Assembly (NCBI RefSeq): GCF_024519455.1
Contig: NZ_JALJRY010000001.1
Coordinates: 357,253 to 421,252 of the forward strand
Source of the DNA: Streptomyces sp. STR69
GTDB lineage: Bacteria > Actinomycetota > Actinomycetes > Streptomycetales > Streptomycetaceae
DNA: 64,000 bases
Direction: 5' to 3'
Shown: piece after piece, positions 32,168 through 40,660 of the stretch
Numbering within the stretch: position 1 is the stretch's first letter
How the letters are laid out: each line of letters opens with the position of its first letter
Position numbers and translations under genes: made by a program
The notes under the pieces: generated by a model
Told to the model about the DNA's origin: nothing
Databases searched by the model: none
Seen by the model: only the letters and a program-made list of their open reading frames with translations

Positions 32168-33004
32168 CTACGGCTTGGGCAACGTGCAGCCACTCGCACT
32201 CAGGGCAAGCACATTCGCCGAGGTGAAGCAGGCCGGGATGTTGTAGGTCTCCTCGGCGTAGTTGATGCCCTCGCGAACAGTCACCGTGCCGTTCTCGTCG
32301 ACCTCGCACGGGTTGTCGACGGTGCAGGTCTCGCCGTCCTCGTTGCCCGTGTTGTTGACGGCGACGACCTGGCCGGTGCTGGTGTCGATGACCGGGGAGC
32401 CGGAGGTGCCGCCGATGGTGTTGCAGGCGGAGGTGTAGCGGACCGAGTCCTTCCAGGTCCAGGAGCCCTCCTTCAGCCGGTACACGAACCCGTCGATGTT
32501 GCAGCTGTAGATCGTCTTCCAGTAGCCGGAGACGACCTTGATGGCGGTGCCGGCGGTCGGGTGCGTGGCGCTCACGGTGAGCGGGCTGATGTTGTACGCG
32601 CTCTTGATCGCCGCGTACGTGGTCGTCGTGCGGTAGATCGTCACGTCCGTGTCGGTCATCGTCGAGTAGACGACCTGGTTGGCGCGGAGCGTGGCGACCT
32701 TGGTGCCGGCCGAGTTCAGCAGCCCGAAGGTACGGGTGGAGGACTGGCCGGTGATGACCTGGCCGGCCGCCGGGAAGCCGGTCTCCAGGCAGTGGCCGTT
32801 GGTCAGCACGAGCGCCGGGGAGGTGTCGGTCGAGTTCGGGAAGCGGATGACCGAGCCGGAGCAGTTGCTGAGCGAGACGGTTCCGGCGAAGTCGACGGTC
32901 ACGGCCGCCGCCTTCGGTGCCGCCTGCGGTGCGGCGACGGCGGGCACCACGCCCGCCCCGGCGATGGCCAGGCCCGAGAGTGCGGCAAGGAGAGGCTTGT
33001 TCAT
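32168..33004 (-). CDS. Secreted trypsin-like serine protease
   Basis: 278 aa, ATG at 33004 with AGAGGGGA RBS; the frame upstream to 33121 was rejected. A signal peptide (1-25, cleaving near AVAAP) precedes a protease domain. The triad is visible: H71 (LTNGHC), D120 (MTDTDVTIY) and S201 (GTSGSPV). Cys pairs near 48/72, 168/194 and the C-terminal tail (CTVDNPCEV, IPACF, SGCTLP) suggest disulfides. It resembles small chymotrypsin-fold S1/S46-like proteases of streptomycetes. There is no linker to another domain. Role: extracellular proteolysis. Confidence 0.92.
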   Translation of the reverse strand: MNKPLLAALSGLAIAGAGVVPAVAAPQAAPKAAAVTVDFAGTVSLSNCSGSVIRFPNSTDTSPALVLTNGHCLETGFPAAGQVITGQSSTRTFGLLNSAGTKVATLRANQVVYSTMTDTDVTIYRTTTTYAAIKSAYNISPLTVSATHPTAGTAIKVVSGYWKTIYSCNIDGFVYRLKEGSWTWKDSVRYTSACNTIGGTSGSPVIDTSTGQVVAVNNTGNEDGETCTVDNPCEVDENGTVTVREGINYAEETYNIPACFTSANVLALSASGCTLPKP

Positions 33005-33163
33005 GTGGGGGTCCCCTCTTACAGACGCGAGCGACCGGAGATCTTCCGGTCGCCCTCGCGTCATTGTCATGCACATTCTCACGACAAGAGGGTGCCGCCG
33101 CAAGAAGCCCACGTGGTGCAAAACACGGCGCGAGAGGCGTTACCGGGCCGTAAGCTCACCGAC

Positions 33164-34375
33164 ATGCAGGTGATCCAGTCGACCAAGCTCTCCAACGTCT
33201 GTTACGAGATCCGGGGCCCGGTTCTCGAAGAGGCGATGCGTCTGGAAGCGGCCGGCCACCGCATCCTGAAGCTGAACACGGGCAACCCGGCGGCCTTCGG
33301 GTTCGAGTGCCCGCCCGAGATCCTGGAGGACATCCTCCGGAACGTGTCGTCGGCACACGGGTACGGCGACGCGAAGGGCCTGCTGGCCGCCCGCCGCGCG
33401 GTCGTCATGCACAACCAGACCCTCGGCATCGAGACGGACGTGGAGCACGTCTTCATCGGCAACGGCGTCTCCGAGCTGATCGTCATGGCGATGCAGGGCC
33501 TGCTCGACGACGGCGACGAGGTGCTCGTCCCCTCCCCCGACTACCCCCTGTGGACCGCCGCCGTCTCGCTCTCCGGCGGGACCGCCGTCCACTACCGCTG
33601 CGACGAGCAGTCCGACTGGATGCCCGACCTCGCCGACGTGGAGCGGAAGGTCAGCGACCGCACCAAGGCGATCGTCATCATCAACCCGAACAACCCGACC
33701 GGGGCCGTCTACGACGAGGAGATGCTGCGCGGGCTGACCGACATCGCCCGCCGCCACAACCTCCTCGTCTGCTCCGACGAGATCTACGACAAGATCCTCT
33801 ACGACGGCGCCACGCACATCCCGACCGCGAAGATCGCCCCGGACCTGCTGACGCTCACGTTCAACGGGATGTCGAAGGCGTACCGGGTGGCCGGTTACCG
33901 GGTCGGGTGGATGTCGATCTCCGGGCCGCGCGCGCACGCCGAGTCCTACATCGAGGGTCTGACGATCCTGGCCAACATGCGGCTCTGCGCCAACATGCCC
34001 GGGCAGCACGGGGTGGTCGCCGCGCTCAGCGGGCGGCAGACCATCAACGACCTGGTGCTGCCGGGCGGGCGGCTCAAGGAGCAGCGGGACGTCGCGTACG
34101 AGCTGCTGACCCAGATCCCGGGTGTGACCTGCGTGAAGCCGAAGGGGGCGCTGTATCTGTTCCCGCGGCTCGACCCACAGGTCTTCAAGGTCAAGGACGA
34201 CCGGCAGATGGTGCTCGACCTGCTGCGCCGCGAGAAGATCATGGTCGTCCACGGCACCGGCTTCAACTGGTCCGAGCCCGACCACTTCCGGGTCGTGACG
34301 CTGCCCTCGGTCGGGGATCTGCGGGACGCGGTGACGCGGATCGGGAACTTCCTGGACGGGTACAGCCAGCCCTAA
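33164..34375 (+). CDS. Pyridoxal-phosphate aminotransferase (AlaA-type, class I)
   Basis: 403 aa, ATG at 33164 in the frame MQVIQSTKLSNVCYEIRGPVLEEAMRLEAAGHRILKLNTGNPAAFGF. Fold type I features: VLVPSPDYPLW, INPNNPTGAVY, SDEIYDK, the PLP lysine in NGMSKAYRVAGYRVGWM, and the C-terminal Arg (HFRVVTLPS). AlaA-group enzymes make alanine from pyruvate with glutamate. The RBS is weak. The neighbour on the other strand is the protease. Confidence 0.93.
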   Translation: MQVIQSTKLSNVCYEIRGPVLEEAMRLEAAGHRILKLNTGNPAAFGFECPPEILEDILRNVSSAHGYGDAKGLLAARRAVVMHNQTLGIETDVEHVFIGNGVSELIVMAMQGLLDDGDEVLVPSPDYPLWTAAVSLSGGTAVHYRCDEQSDWMPDLADVERKVSDRTKAIVIINPNNPTGAVYDEEMLRGLTDIARRHNLLVCSDEIYDKILYDGATHIPTAKIAPDLLTLTFNGMSKAYRVAGYRVGWMSISGPRAHAESYIEGLTILANMRLCANMPGQHGVVAALSGRQTINDLVLPGGRLKEQRDVAYELLTQIPGVTCVKPKGALYLFPRLDPQVFKVKDDRQMVLDLLRREKIMVVHGTGFNWSEPDHFRVVTLPSVGDLRDAVTRIGNFLDGYSQP

Positions 34376-34432
34376 ACCTCGCGGCCTGTTTTTCTTCGAC
34401 TTCTTCCGGTCAATTTTTCGGCCAACACAACT

Positions 34433-34447
34433 TTAGACGCAATCTAA
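34433..34447. promoter_or_regulatory. TTAGA-N5-TCTAA inverted repeat before a small gene
   Basis: Perfect arms TTAGA (34433-34437) and TCTAA (34443-34447) in an AT-rich 100-nt stretch upstream of 34487. It may be an operator or promoter element. Confidence 0.35.
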
Positions 34448-34486
34448 GCTAGGATGGTTTCCTGTCTGAGCACAGGAGACCATGCC

Positions 34487-34885
34487 ATGTACGAACCGAT
34501 CCGCACGAAGTCGGTCCACAGCACCGTGGCCCGCCCGTCCTCCGACTTTCCTCATCGGTCGCGTGAGGAGGAACTGGACATTCAGCTTGCGGGTCACCTC
34601 GCTGCGCTGCTTGCGGTGACTGATGAACTGCGGGCGCTTGAGCCTTCGGCGGAGCTGGATGTTGCCGCCGAGCGGCTTGCCGGGCAGTTGACGCGGTTGC
34701 GTGGGGGTGCCTCGCCGGCCCGTGCGGCTGCGGCCACGCCTACGTCCCGGTTGGATGCGTTGCATCAGCGGGCGCACGCGCTTGCCGGGCGGGCGTTGGT
34801 TGTTGCGGCTTCTCGTGCGGATACGGCTGCGGCGATTTTGTCTGCCGAGCGGATGGATGCGCATGCGGTGACCGCGGTCGCCTGA
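34487..34885 (+). CDS. Streptomyces-type small hypothetical protein, 132 aa
   Basis: ATG at 34487 (MYEPIRTKSVHS) with CAGGAGA RBS; the start at 34454 adds an atypical leader. The protein is largely helical: a polar N-terminus (1-30), then EEELDIQLAGHLAALLAVTDELRAL, an Ala-rich middle, and LDALHQRAHALAGRALVVAASRADTAAAILSAERMDAH. No membrane helix or catalytic motif. I do not recognise the family. Codon use becomes less GC-biased in the second half (many GCG/GCT and TTG), unusual for the region. Confidence 0.75.
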   Translation: MYEPIRTKSVHSTVARPSSDFPHRSREEELDIQLAGHLAALLAVTDELRALEPSAELDVAAERLAGQLTRLRGGASPARAAAATPTSRLDALHQRAHALAGRALVVAASRADTAAAILSAERMDAHAVTAVA

Positions 34886-34926
34886 TCGCCGTAGGGGTTC
34901 CGTGCTTTTGCGGGTGCGCGCCCGCT

Positions 34927-34956
34927 GTGGCTGGTCGCGCAGTTCCCCGCGCCCCT
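34927..34956 (-). repeat. Intergenic repeat copy 2 (inverted relative to copy 1)
   Basis: The reverse complement of 34927-34956 equals 32111-32140 over 30 nt. It lies between the genes ending 34885 and starting 35019. Confidence 0.8.
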
Positions 34957-35018
34957 AAAGACGGCCGTGTTGATCCGGGACCCGTCCGACACCTTCCGTT
35001 CATCCCTTTCCTCGGGGA

Positions 35019-36128
35019 ATGTTGGGTTCCGCGAGCACGCTGCCCCTCGTGAGACGTATCGCAGGAATCGTCCTCGCGGTGTTGCTGATCGGCGGAGTGG
35101 TGGCAGCCGTCGTAGCGGGCCGGGACAACGGGGACAAGGGCACGGCAACGAAGACCGTGCGTGGAGTGATCGGTTCGGAGAAGGCGGACTTCTTCGCCGA
35201 TCCCGATGTGGTGAAGGCCCTCGCCGCCAAGGGCTTCACCGTGAGGACGGAGACCTCCGGGTCCTGGGCCATGGAGGGCCGCGACCTCAAGGGGTACGAC
35301 TTCGCCTTCCCCTCCAGTCAGGCGCCGGCCGACGCGCTCGCCGCCAAGTACAAGGTGCAGCAGCCCTTGCCGCGGCCCTTCTACTCGCCGCTCGTGGTCG
35401 TGGCCCATCGCAGCGCCGCCCAGGTGCTCGCGGACAACGGGCTCGCCACGCTGGACAAGGGCCAGGATCGCGGCACCCTGAAGATGGGTGCGTATTTGGA
35501 TGCCGCCAAGGCCGACCGGACCTGGCAGCAGCTCAAGGGGGCTGAAAAGCACGGTGAGTTGACCGGCACTCTCTACATCGCGACCACCGACCCGGAGACC
35601 TCCAACTCCGGTGCCCTGTACCTCGCCGCCGCCTCCTACGTCGCCGACGGCGGGCGGGTCGCGGCCAGTAGCGCCGATGTCGGTCGCACCGCGCCCCTGA
35701 TGCGCAAGCTGATCAGCGTGCAGGGCGCCCAACAGTCCAGCTCGGACGGGCCGTTCAGGGACTTCGTCAGCGGCGCCGGCAATCCGCTGGTCCTGGTGTA
35801 CGAGTCGCAGGTGGCCTCGCTGCTCCTCGGCAAGCAGCCGGTCGGCGACCTCGTCGTCCTCTACCCGGACACCACGGCCAACAGCGACCACACCGTCGTA
35901 CCGCTCACTCCCGAGGGCCGGGCCCTGGGTGAACTCCTCAGCTCGGACCCGACGTTGCGGAAGCTCGCCGTGCGGTACGGGTTCCGGCCGCAGGGTGACA
36001 CCGCTGAGTTCGTCGCGGCCACCGCCGCCCACTCCAGCTATCTCAACCAGACGCTGACCGGCGTCCGGCAGGCGCCCGTGCCCACCTCCACGGTGCTGCA
36101 CGACATGGCGCGCCGGGCGCGCGGTTGA
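35019..36128 (+). CDS. Membrane-anchored substrate-binding-like protein of the Ter-type module
   Basis: 369 aa. The start is ATG 35019, though the RBS is poor; GTG 35049 (VRRIAGIVLAVLL) is an alternative. One N-terminal membrane helix (12-34) anchors an extracellular domain that looks like a periplasmic binding protein: VRGVIGSEKADFFADPDVVKALAAKGFTV, YDFAFPSSQAPADALA, and NSGALYLAAASYVADGG. There is no ABC transporter nearby, so it is probably a sensor or presenter rather than an importer subunit. It is followed by telA with a 14-nt gap. Confidence 0.82.
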   Translation: MLGSASTLPLVRRIAGIVLAVLLIGGVVAAVVAGRDNGDKGTATKTVRGVIGSEKADFFADPDVVKALAAKGFTVRTETSGSWAMEGRDLKGYDFAFPSSQAPADALAAKYKVQQPLPRPFYSPLVVVAHRSAAQVLADNGLATLDKGQDRGTLKMGAYLDAAKADRTWQQLKGAEKHGELTGTLYIATTDPETSNSGALYLAAASYVADGGRVAASSADVGRTAPLMRKLISVQGAQQSSSDGPFRDFVSGAGNPLVLVYESQVASLLLGKQPVGDLVVLYPDTTANSDHTVVPLTPEGRALGELLSSDPTLRKLAVRYGFRPQGDTAEFVAATAAHSSYLNQTLTGVRQAPVPTSTVLHDMARRARG

Positions 36129-36142
36129 CCGGGGGGAACCAC

Positions 36143-37360
36143 ATGAGCAGCAGCTTCAACAGCAGCCAGAACAGCAGTGAGCACACTCTCAGCGGTGACG
36201 ACGTCTTCACTCTCACTCCGCCGGAGGCCGTGAAGGCCGTTCCGAAGGAGAAGGCCGGCGGGCTCGTTCCTGTCGACGACAGTGTGCGTACGGACATGGA
36301 GCGCAAGGCCGGCGCCTATGTGGAGGGGCTCGCCGCCCTGGACGCCCGTTCGCCCGAGTTCGCGGGCAAGGTCGGCGAGATCACCGCGCTCGGCGCCGGG
36401 GAGATGCGCAGCGCGACCGCGCAGTCCAACCGCATGCTGGAGCGGACCGTGCGCAGCCTTCCGTCCAAGGGCGGGGACGCCCAGTCGCAGGTGGCGGGCT
36501 CGCTCGTCGAACTCCGGCGCGTGGTCGAGGACTTGGACCCGCGTGACCTGTCGGCGTCGAAGGGGCGGAAGTTCCTGTCCCGGCTGCCCGGTGGCAACAA
36601 GCTGCGTGACCATGTCGCCAAGTACGCCTCCGCGCAGGGCACGTTGAACAAGATCGTGGGCTCGCTGCGCGGCGGGCAGGACGAACTCCGGCGCGACAAC
36701 GCGGCGTTGCAGACCGAGCGGGTCCGGCTCTGGGAGACCATGGGCAAGCTCCAGGAGTACGTGGTCCTCACCCAGGCCCTGGACTCGGCCGTCGAGCACC
36801 ACATCGCCGGCGTCGAGTCCACCGACCCGAGCCAGGCCGACACCCTGCGCGCGGACGTCCTCTTCCCGGTCCGGCAGAAGCACCAGGACCTGCTGACCCA
36901 GCTCGCGGTGTGCGCGCAGGGCTACTTGGCGATGGACGTCGTACGGCGCAACAACGACGAACTCATCAAGGGCGTCGACCGGGCGGCCACGACCACCGTC
37001 TCGGCCCTCCGGATCTCGGTCATGCTCGCCTCCGCCCTCGAAAACCAGCGCAAGGTCGTCGACCAGGTCAACGCCCTGCGCGGCACGACCGAGGACCTGA
37101 TCCGGGGCAACGCGGAGATGCTCGCCACGCAGAGCGGCGAGATCCAGCGCATCGCGGCCGACCCCGCGGTGGGCGCGGAGACGCTGCGCACCGCGTTCCA
37201 GCAGATCTACCGCACCCTCGACGCCATCGACACCTACAAGGTCCAGGCGACCGAGGTGATGGCGGCGACTGTGGAGTCCCTCACGTCCGAACTCCAGAAC
37301 GCCAGCACGTACTTGGAGCGGAGCCGGTCGCAGAGCGCGCTGGAGGGTGGCCTCGGATGA
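36143..37360 (+). CDS. TelA-family toxic anion resistance protein
   Basis: 405 aa, ATG at 36143 with GGGGGGAA RBS; a TTG at 36125 overlapping the previous stop was rejected. Mostly long helices without membrane segments (RLWETMGKLQEYVVLTQALDSAVEHHIAGVE; VVRRNNDELIKGVDRAATTTVSALRISVMLASAL; GNAEMLATQSGEIQRIA), matching PF05816. Members give tellurite resistance or membrane-stress tolerance, and occur with Ter proteins. It is coupled to the next gene by ATGA. Confidence 0.9.
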   Translation: MSSSFNSSQNSSEHTLSGDDVFTLTPPEAVKAVPKEKAGGLVPVDDSVRTDMERKAGAYVEGLAALDARSPEFAGKVGEITALGAGEMRSATAQSNRMLERTVRSLPSKGGDAQSQVAGSLVELRRVVEDLDPRDLSASKGRKFLSRLPGGNKLRDHVAKYASAQGTLNKIVGSLRGGQDELRRDNAALQTERVRLWETMGKLQEYVVLTQALDSAVEHHIAGVESTDPSQADTLRADVLFPVRQKHQDLLTQLAVCAQGYLAMDVVRRNNDELIKGVDRAATTTVSALRISVMLASALENQRKVVDQVNALRGTTEDLIRGNAEMLATQSGEIQRIAADPAVGAETLRTAFQQIYRTLDAIDTYKVQATEVMAATVESLTSELQNASTYLERSRSQSALEGGLG

Positions 37361-38892
37361 GACGCCTCCTCGCCCTCGCGCTCGGCACGGTCGCGCTGCT
37401 CACCGCGTGCACGTCCGCACCCGAGACGAAGACCGACGGCAACGCCCCCGAACCCGGCACCCTCCGCGTCCTCGCCTCCAGTGAACTCAGCGACATGACC
37501 CCGGTGTTCGACCAGGTCCGCAAAGACACCGGCGTCACGATCCGCCCCACCTACATGGGCACCCTGGACGCCGTGGACCTGCTGGCGAAGGGCAAGGCCG
37601 ACGGGCGGTACGACGCGCTGTGGCTGTCGTCGAACGACTATCTGCGGCTGCGGCCGGATGCGGCGAAGAAGGTCGTGTCCGAGACGTCGATCATGTCGAG
37701 CCCGGTCGCGATCGGGGTGAAGACGGCGACCGTAACGGCACTGGGCTGGCAGCCGGAGAAGGTGACCTGGTCGCAGATCGAACAGGCCGTCCAGGACGGC
37801 AGGTTGACCTACGGCATGACCGACCCGGCCCGCTCCAACTCCGGTTTCTCCACACTCGTCTCGGTCGCCTCCGCGCTCTCCGGCGCCCAGTCGGCGCTCA
37901 CCGACGCGGACGTCACCAAGGCGACTCCCCGGCTGAAGGAGTTCTTCAAGGGGCAGAAGCTGACGTCGGGTTCGTCGGGCTGGCTGGCGGAGGCGTACCA
38001 ACGCCGGGGGAACGTGGACGCGTTGCTCAACTACGAGTCCGTCCTCAAGGGCATCCCGGGTCTGACCGTGATCCGCCCGAGCGACGGGGTCGTCACCGCC
38101 GACTACCCGCTGACCTCCCTCGCCTCGACGGACGCCACGACCCGCGAGAACGTCCGCCGGGTGACCACCGACCTGCGCACGGACGCCCTGCAGAAGCTGA
38201 TCACCACCCGCACGCACCGCCGCCCGGTCGTCACCTCCGTGCCGCCCGCGTCCGGCCTGGACACCGGCCGACGGCGTGAACTCCCGTTCCCCGGCAGCCG
38301 GTCCGTGGCCGACGGGCTCCTCGACTCGTACGAGAACAAGCTGCGCCGGCCCTCGCGGACGGTGTACGTCCTCGACACCTCGGGGTCGATGGCGGGCGAC
38401 CGGCTGTCCCGGCTGAAGAAGGCCCTCACCGATCTGACCGGTGACTTCCGGCAGCGCGAGGAGGTCACGCTGATGCCGTTCGGGTCGGCCGTGAAGAGCG
38501 TGAAGACGCATGTGGTGAGCCCGGGCGATCCGCAGGCCGGGCTGGATGCCATCCGCAAGGACACCAAGGCGCTCAGCGCCGACGGGAACACCGCGATCTA
38601 CACCTCGCTGGAGAAGGCCTACGACCATCTCGGCACCGGCGGCGACACGTTCACGTCGATCGTGCTGATGACGGACGGCGAGAACACGACCGGTGCGAAG
38701 GCCAAGGAGTTCGACGGGTTCTATCGTCAACTGACCGGCGCACAGCGGGAGATCCCCGTCTTCCCCATTCTCTTCGGCGACTCGGACAAGGCGGAGCTCC
38801 AGCACATCGCCGACCTGACCGGCGGCCGTCTCTTCGACGCCCAGAAGGGCTCGCTGGACGGCGCCTTCGAGGAGATCCGTGGCTACCAGTAA
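37357..38892 (+). CDS. Lipoprotein with substrate-binding domain fused to a VWA domain
   Basis: 511 aa. ATG at 37357 overlaps the telA stop (ATGA). The lipobox LLTAC gives a lipid-modified Cys18. Residues 30-270 resemble an extracellular solute-binding domain (TLRVLASSELSDMTPVFDQVRKDTGV and LTYGMTDPARSNSGFSTLVSVASAL). Residues 325-505 are a von Willebrand A domain with MIDAS motif DTSGSM and a later TDGENTTG. The fusion puts ligand binding and a metal-dependent adhesion domain on the outer membrane face. This combination is characteristic of the module. Confidence 0.9.
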   Translation: MRRLLALALGTVALLTACTSAPETKTDGNAPEPGTLRVLASSELSDMTPVFDQVRKDTGVTIRPTYMGTLDAVDLLAKGKADGRYDALWLSSNDYLRLRPDAAKKVVSETSIMSSPVAIGVKTATVTALGWQPEKVTWSQIEQAVQDGRLTYGMTDPARSNSGFSTLVSVASALSGAQSALTDADVTKATPRLKEFFKGQKLTSGSSGWLAEAYQRRGNVDALLNYESVLKGIPGLTVIRPSDGVVTADYPLTSLASTDATTRENVRRVTTDLRTDALQKLITTRTHRRPVVTSVPPASGLDTGRRRELPFPGSRSVADGLLDSYENKLRRPSRTVYVLDTSGSMAGDRLSRLKKALTDLTGDFRQREEVTLMPFGSAVKSVKTHVVSPGDPQAGLDAIRKDTKALSADGNTAIYTSLEKAYDHLGTGGDTFTSIVLMTDGENTTGAKAKEFDGFYRQLTGAQREIPVFPILFGDSDKAELQHIADLTGGRLFDAQKGSLDGAFEEIRGYQ

Positions 38893-39484
38893 GTTCCTCG
38901 GCTACTTGGAGTCCCGCAAGAACCTCACCGGCAGCGCGTGCGGGCTGCTCGGGCTGGTGCTGACGTTCGTGGGCGTGGCGGGGCCGTACTGGCCGGTCGT
39001 GGTCGTGGGGCTGTACGGCGCGGGTGCGCTGATCGCACCGCCGGAACGGCCGCCGCTGCCCGACTTCCCGGATCCGTCGGCCCAACTGGAGGAACTGCGC
39101 GACGACTTCGAGAAGCTGGGCGGCTATCTCACCGGCATCGAGCTGCCGCCCGCCGCCACGGGCCGGCTCACCGAACTGAACCAACTCCTCGCCGGGCTGC
39201 TCGATCCGCAGGTCACGCAGCATCTCGCGCAGGATCCGGAGGGCGTGCACATCCTGTCGCGGGCGATCCGGCAGGACGTACCGGAGGCCGTCGACACGTT
39301 CGTACGGACGCGGTGGTGGACGCGGCTGGCGCCCGGCACCGAGCCGCCGGAACGCCATCTGGAGCGGCAGTTGACGGTGCTTCAGGAGGAGGCGCAGGGG
39401 CTCGCGGCGAACCTGCGTGAGGTGGAGGCGCGGCGGCAGGAGTCGCACACGCGGTATCTGGAGGACCGGGGGCGTTCCACCTGA
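38879..39484 (+). CDS. Membrane protein with helical cytoplasmic part
   Basis: 201 aa, GTG at 38879 (GAGGAG RBS, overlapping the previous gene by 14 nt). Two membrane helices (17-35, 37-56: ACGLLGLVLTFVGVAGPYWPVVVVGLYGAGALIA). A long soluble helical domain ends in a coiled segment (ERHLERQLTVLQEEAQGLAANLREVEARRQES). It is the last gene of the plus-strand operon. Its stop is only 6 nt from the convergent kinase gene stop. Function unknown; it may be the partner of TelA at the membrane. Confidence 0.85.
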   Translation: MATSKFLGYLESRKNLTGSACGLLGLVLTFVGVAGPYWPVVVVGLYGAGALIAPPERPPLPDFPDPSAQLEELRDDFEKLGGYLTGIELPPAATGRLTELNQLLAGLLDPQVTQHLAQDPEGVHILSRAIRQDVPEAVDTFVRTRWWTRLAPGTEPPERHLERQLTVLQEEAQGLAANLREVEARRQESHTRYLEDRGRST

Positions 39485-39490
39485 CGTGGA

Positions 39491-40660
39491 TCAACGGGTG
39501 CCCAACACGATGAGCACGATGAGCACCAGGACTACGGCGAACAGCAGGCCCGCCACCTTCAGCGGGCCGAACGGGTGGCTCTCCGGCACGGCCACCGGCG
39601 GCACCGGGACCGGCATCGGCCGGCGCACCGGTGGGTTGAAGACGTCGTGGCCCGTCACCGCGGCGCGGGTGCACCACGGGCAGGTCGGGAGGTGGGAGCC
39701 GTAGGTGTGCAGGGGGCGGGCCGGGCAGGACTGGACGCGGGAGCGTTCCTGGTCGAGGGCGCGCAGCCAGACCTCCGGGGTGGGGCGGGCGGCGGGGGCG
39801 TGGACGCCCGCGCTGAAGGCCGTGTGGGCCAGGCCGAGGAGGTCCGGCGGGAGGACCGAGGGGTCGACGGTGCCGCGCGGGATGACGACCGCCTCGGGGC
39901 GGACGACGTAGGAGACGCTGGCGGCGATGTTGTCCTTGACCGTCGACTCGGAGGTGCTCTCGTGCGGGACGCCGCCGAAGGGGTGGTTGCCTGCCGTGAG
40001 GAGTTGGTAGATGAGTACCGCCAGCGCGAAGTTGTCGCTCTCCGGGGTGGCCGCCGCGCCCGACTGGCGTTCCGGTGAGGAGTAGTCGGTGGTGTGCATC
40101 AGGCACGGGAAGTGCTCGCCGGTGACCGGGTCGGTGAAGGCGATGGAGTCGCAGTCGAGGAACGTGACGAAGCCGTTGGCGTCGACGACGACGTTGCTCG
40201 ACGAGAAGTCGCCGATGACGAGGTTGTCGTAGTGCATGCGGGCCGTCATGAAGGCGAGGTTCCAGGCGACGCCGAGCAGGAAGCGCCAGTCCGCGCGGTC
40301 GCCGAACAGGCGCAGGCGCTGGGCGCGGGTGAACAGGCCCACCAGCTGGACGTGTTGGGGTTCGCCGAAGCGGCGCATGGCGTAGCCGAGGAAGGTGTCG
40401 TCGGGGCCTCGGGCGATGGCGGTGGGCCAGGCGAGTTCGGGGGGCTGGTTGGCGTCGGTGGGGCGGGCCGCGAGGGGTGACATGGTCAGCATGCGGGCGA
40501 GGCGGCGCTCCAGGTCCGGGCCCGGGCGGTCGCGGTAGAGCTTGACGACGATCGTCTCGTCGCCCTCGACGGGGAAGACGGCCGCCTGGCCGCCGCCCTT
40601 GAGGGGGAGTTCGGCGAGGGTGACGGGCTTGCCGTCCAGGTGGACGGTGCGGCCGGTCAC
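39491..40660 (-). CDS. Degenerate protein kinase with Cys motif and C-terminal membrane helix
   Basis: 389 aa, GTG at 40660, overlapping the PP2C stop (GTGA). The N-terminal kinase fold has a Gly-loop-like segment (LKGGGQAAVFPV) and Lys in VVKLYRDR. The catalytic loop reads IGDFSSSNVVV where HRDxxxxN is normal, and the metal site reads FLDCDSIAF in place of DFG. This matches the atypical kinases of TerY-P triads. A C-terminal cysteine tract (SCPARPL, TCPWC) looks like a zinc ribbon. The final helix (VAGLLFAVVLVLIVLIVLG) anchors it. Third member of a VWA-PP2C-kinase set. Confidence 0.85.
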   Translation of the reverse strand: MTGRTVHLDGKPVTLAELPLKGGGQAAVFPVEGDETIVVKLYRDRPGPDLERRLARMLTMSPLAARPTDANQPPELAWPTAIARGPDDTFLGYAMRRFGEPQHVQLVGLFTRAQRLRLFGDRADWRFLLGVAWNLAFMTARMHYDNLVIGDFSSSNVVVDANGFVTFLDCDSIAFTDPVTGEHFPCLMHTTDYSSPERQSGAAATPESDNFALAVLIYQLLTAGNHPFGGVPHESTSESTVKDNIAASVSYVVRPEAVVIPRGTVDPSVLPPDLLGLAHTAFSAGVHAPAARPTPEVWLRALDQERSRVQSCPARPLHTYGSHLPTCPWCTRAAVTGHDVFNPPVRRPMPVPVPPVAVPESHPFGPLKVAGLLFAVVLVLIVLIVLGTR

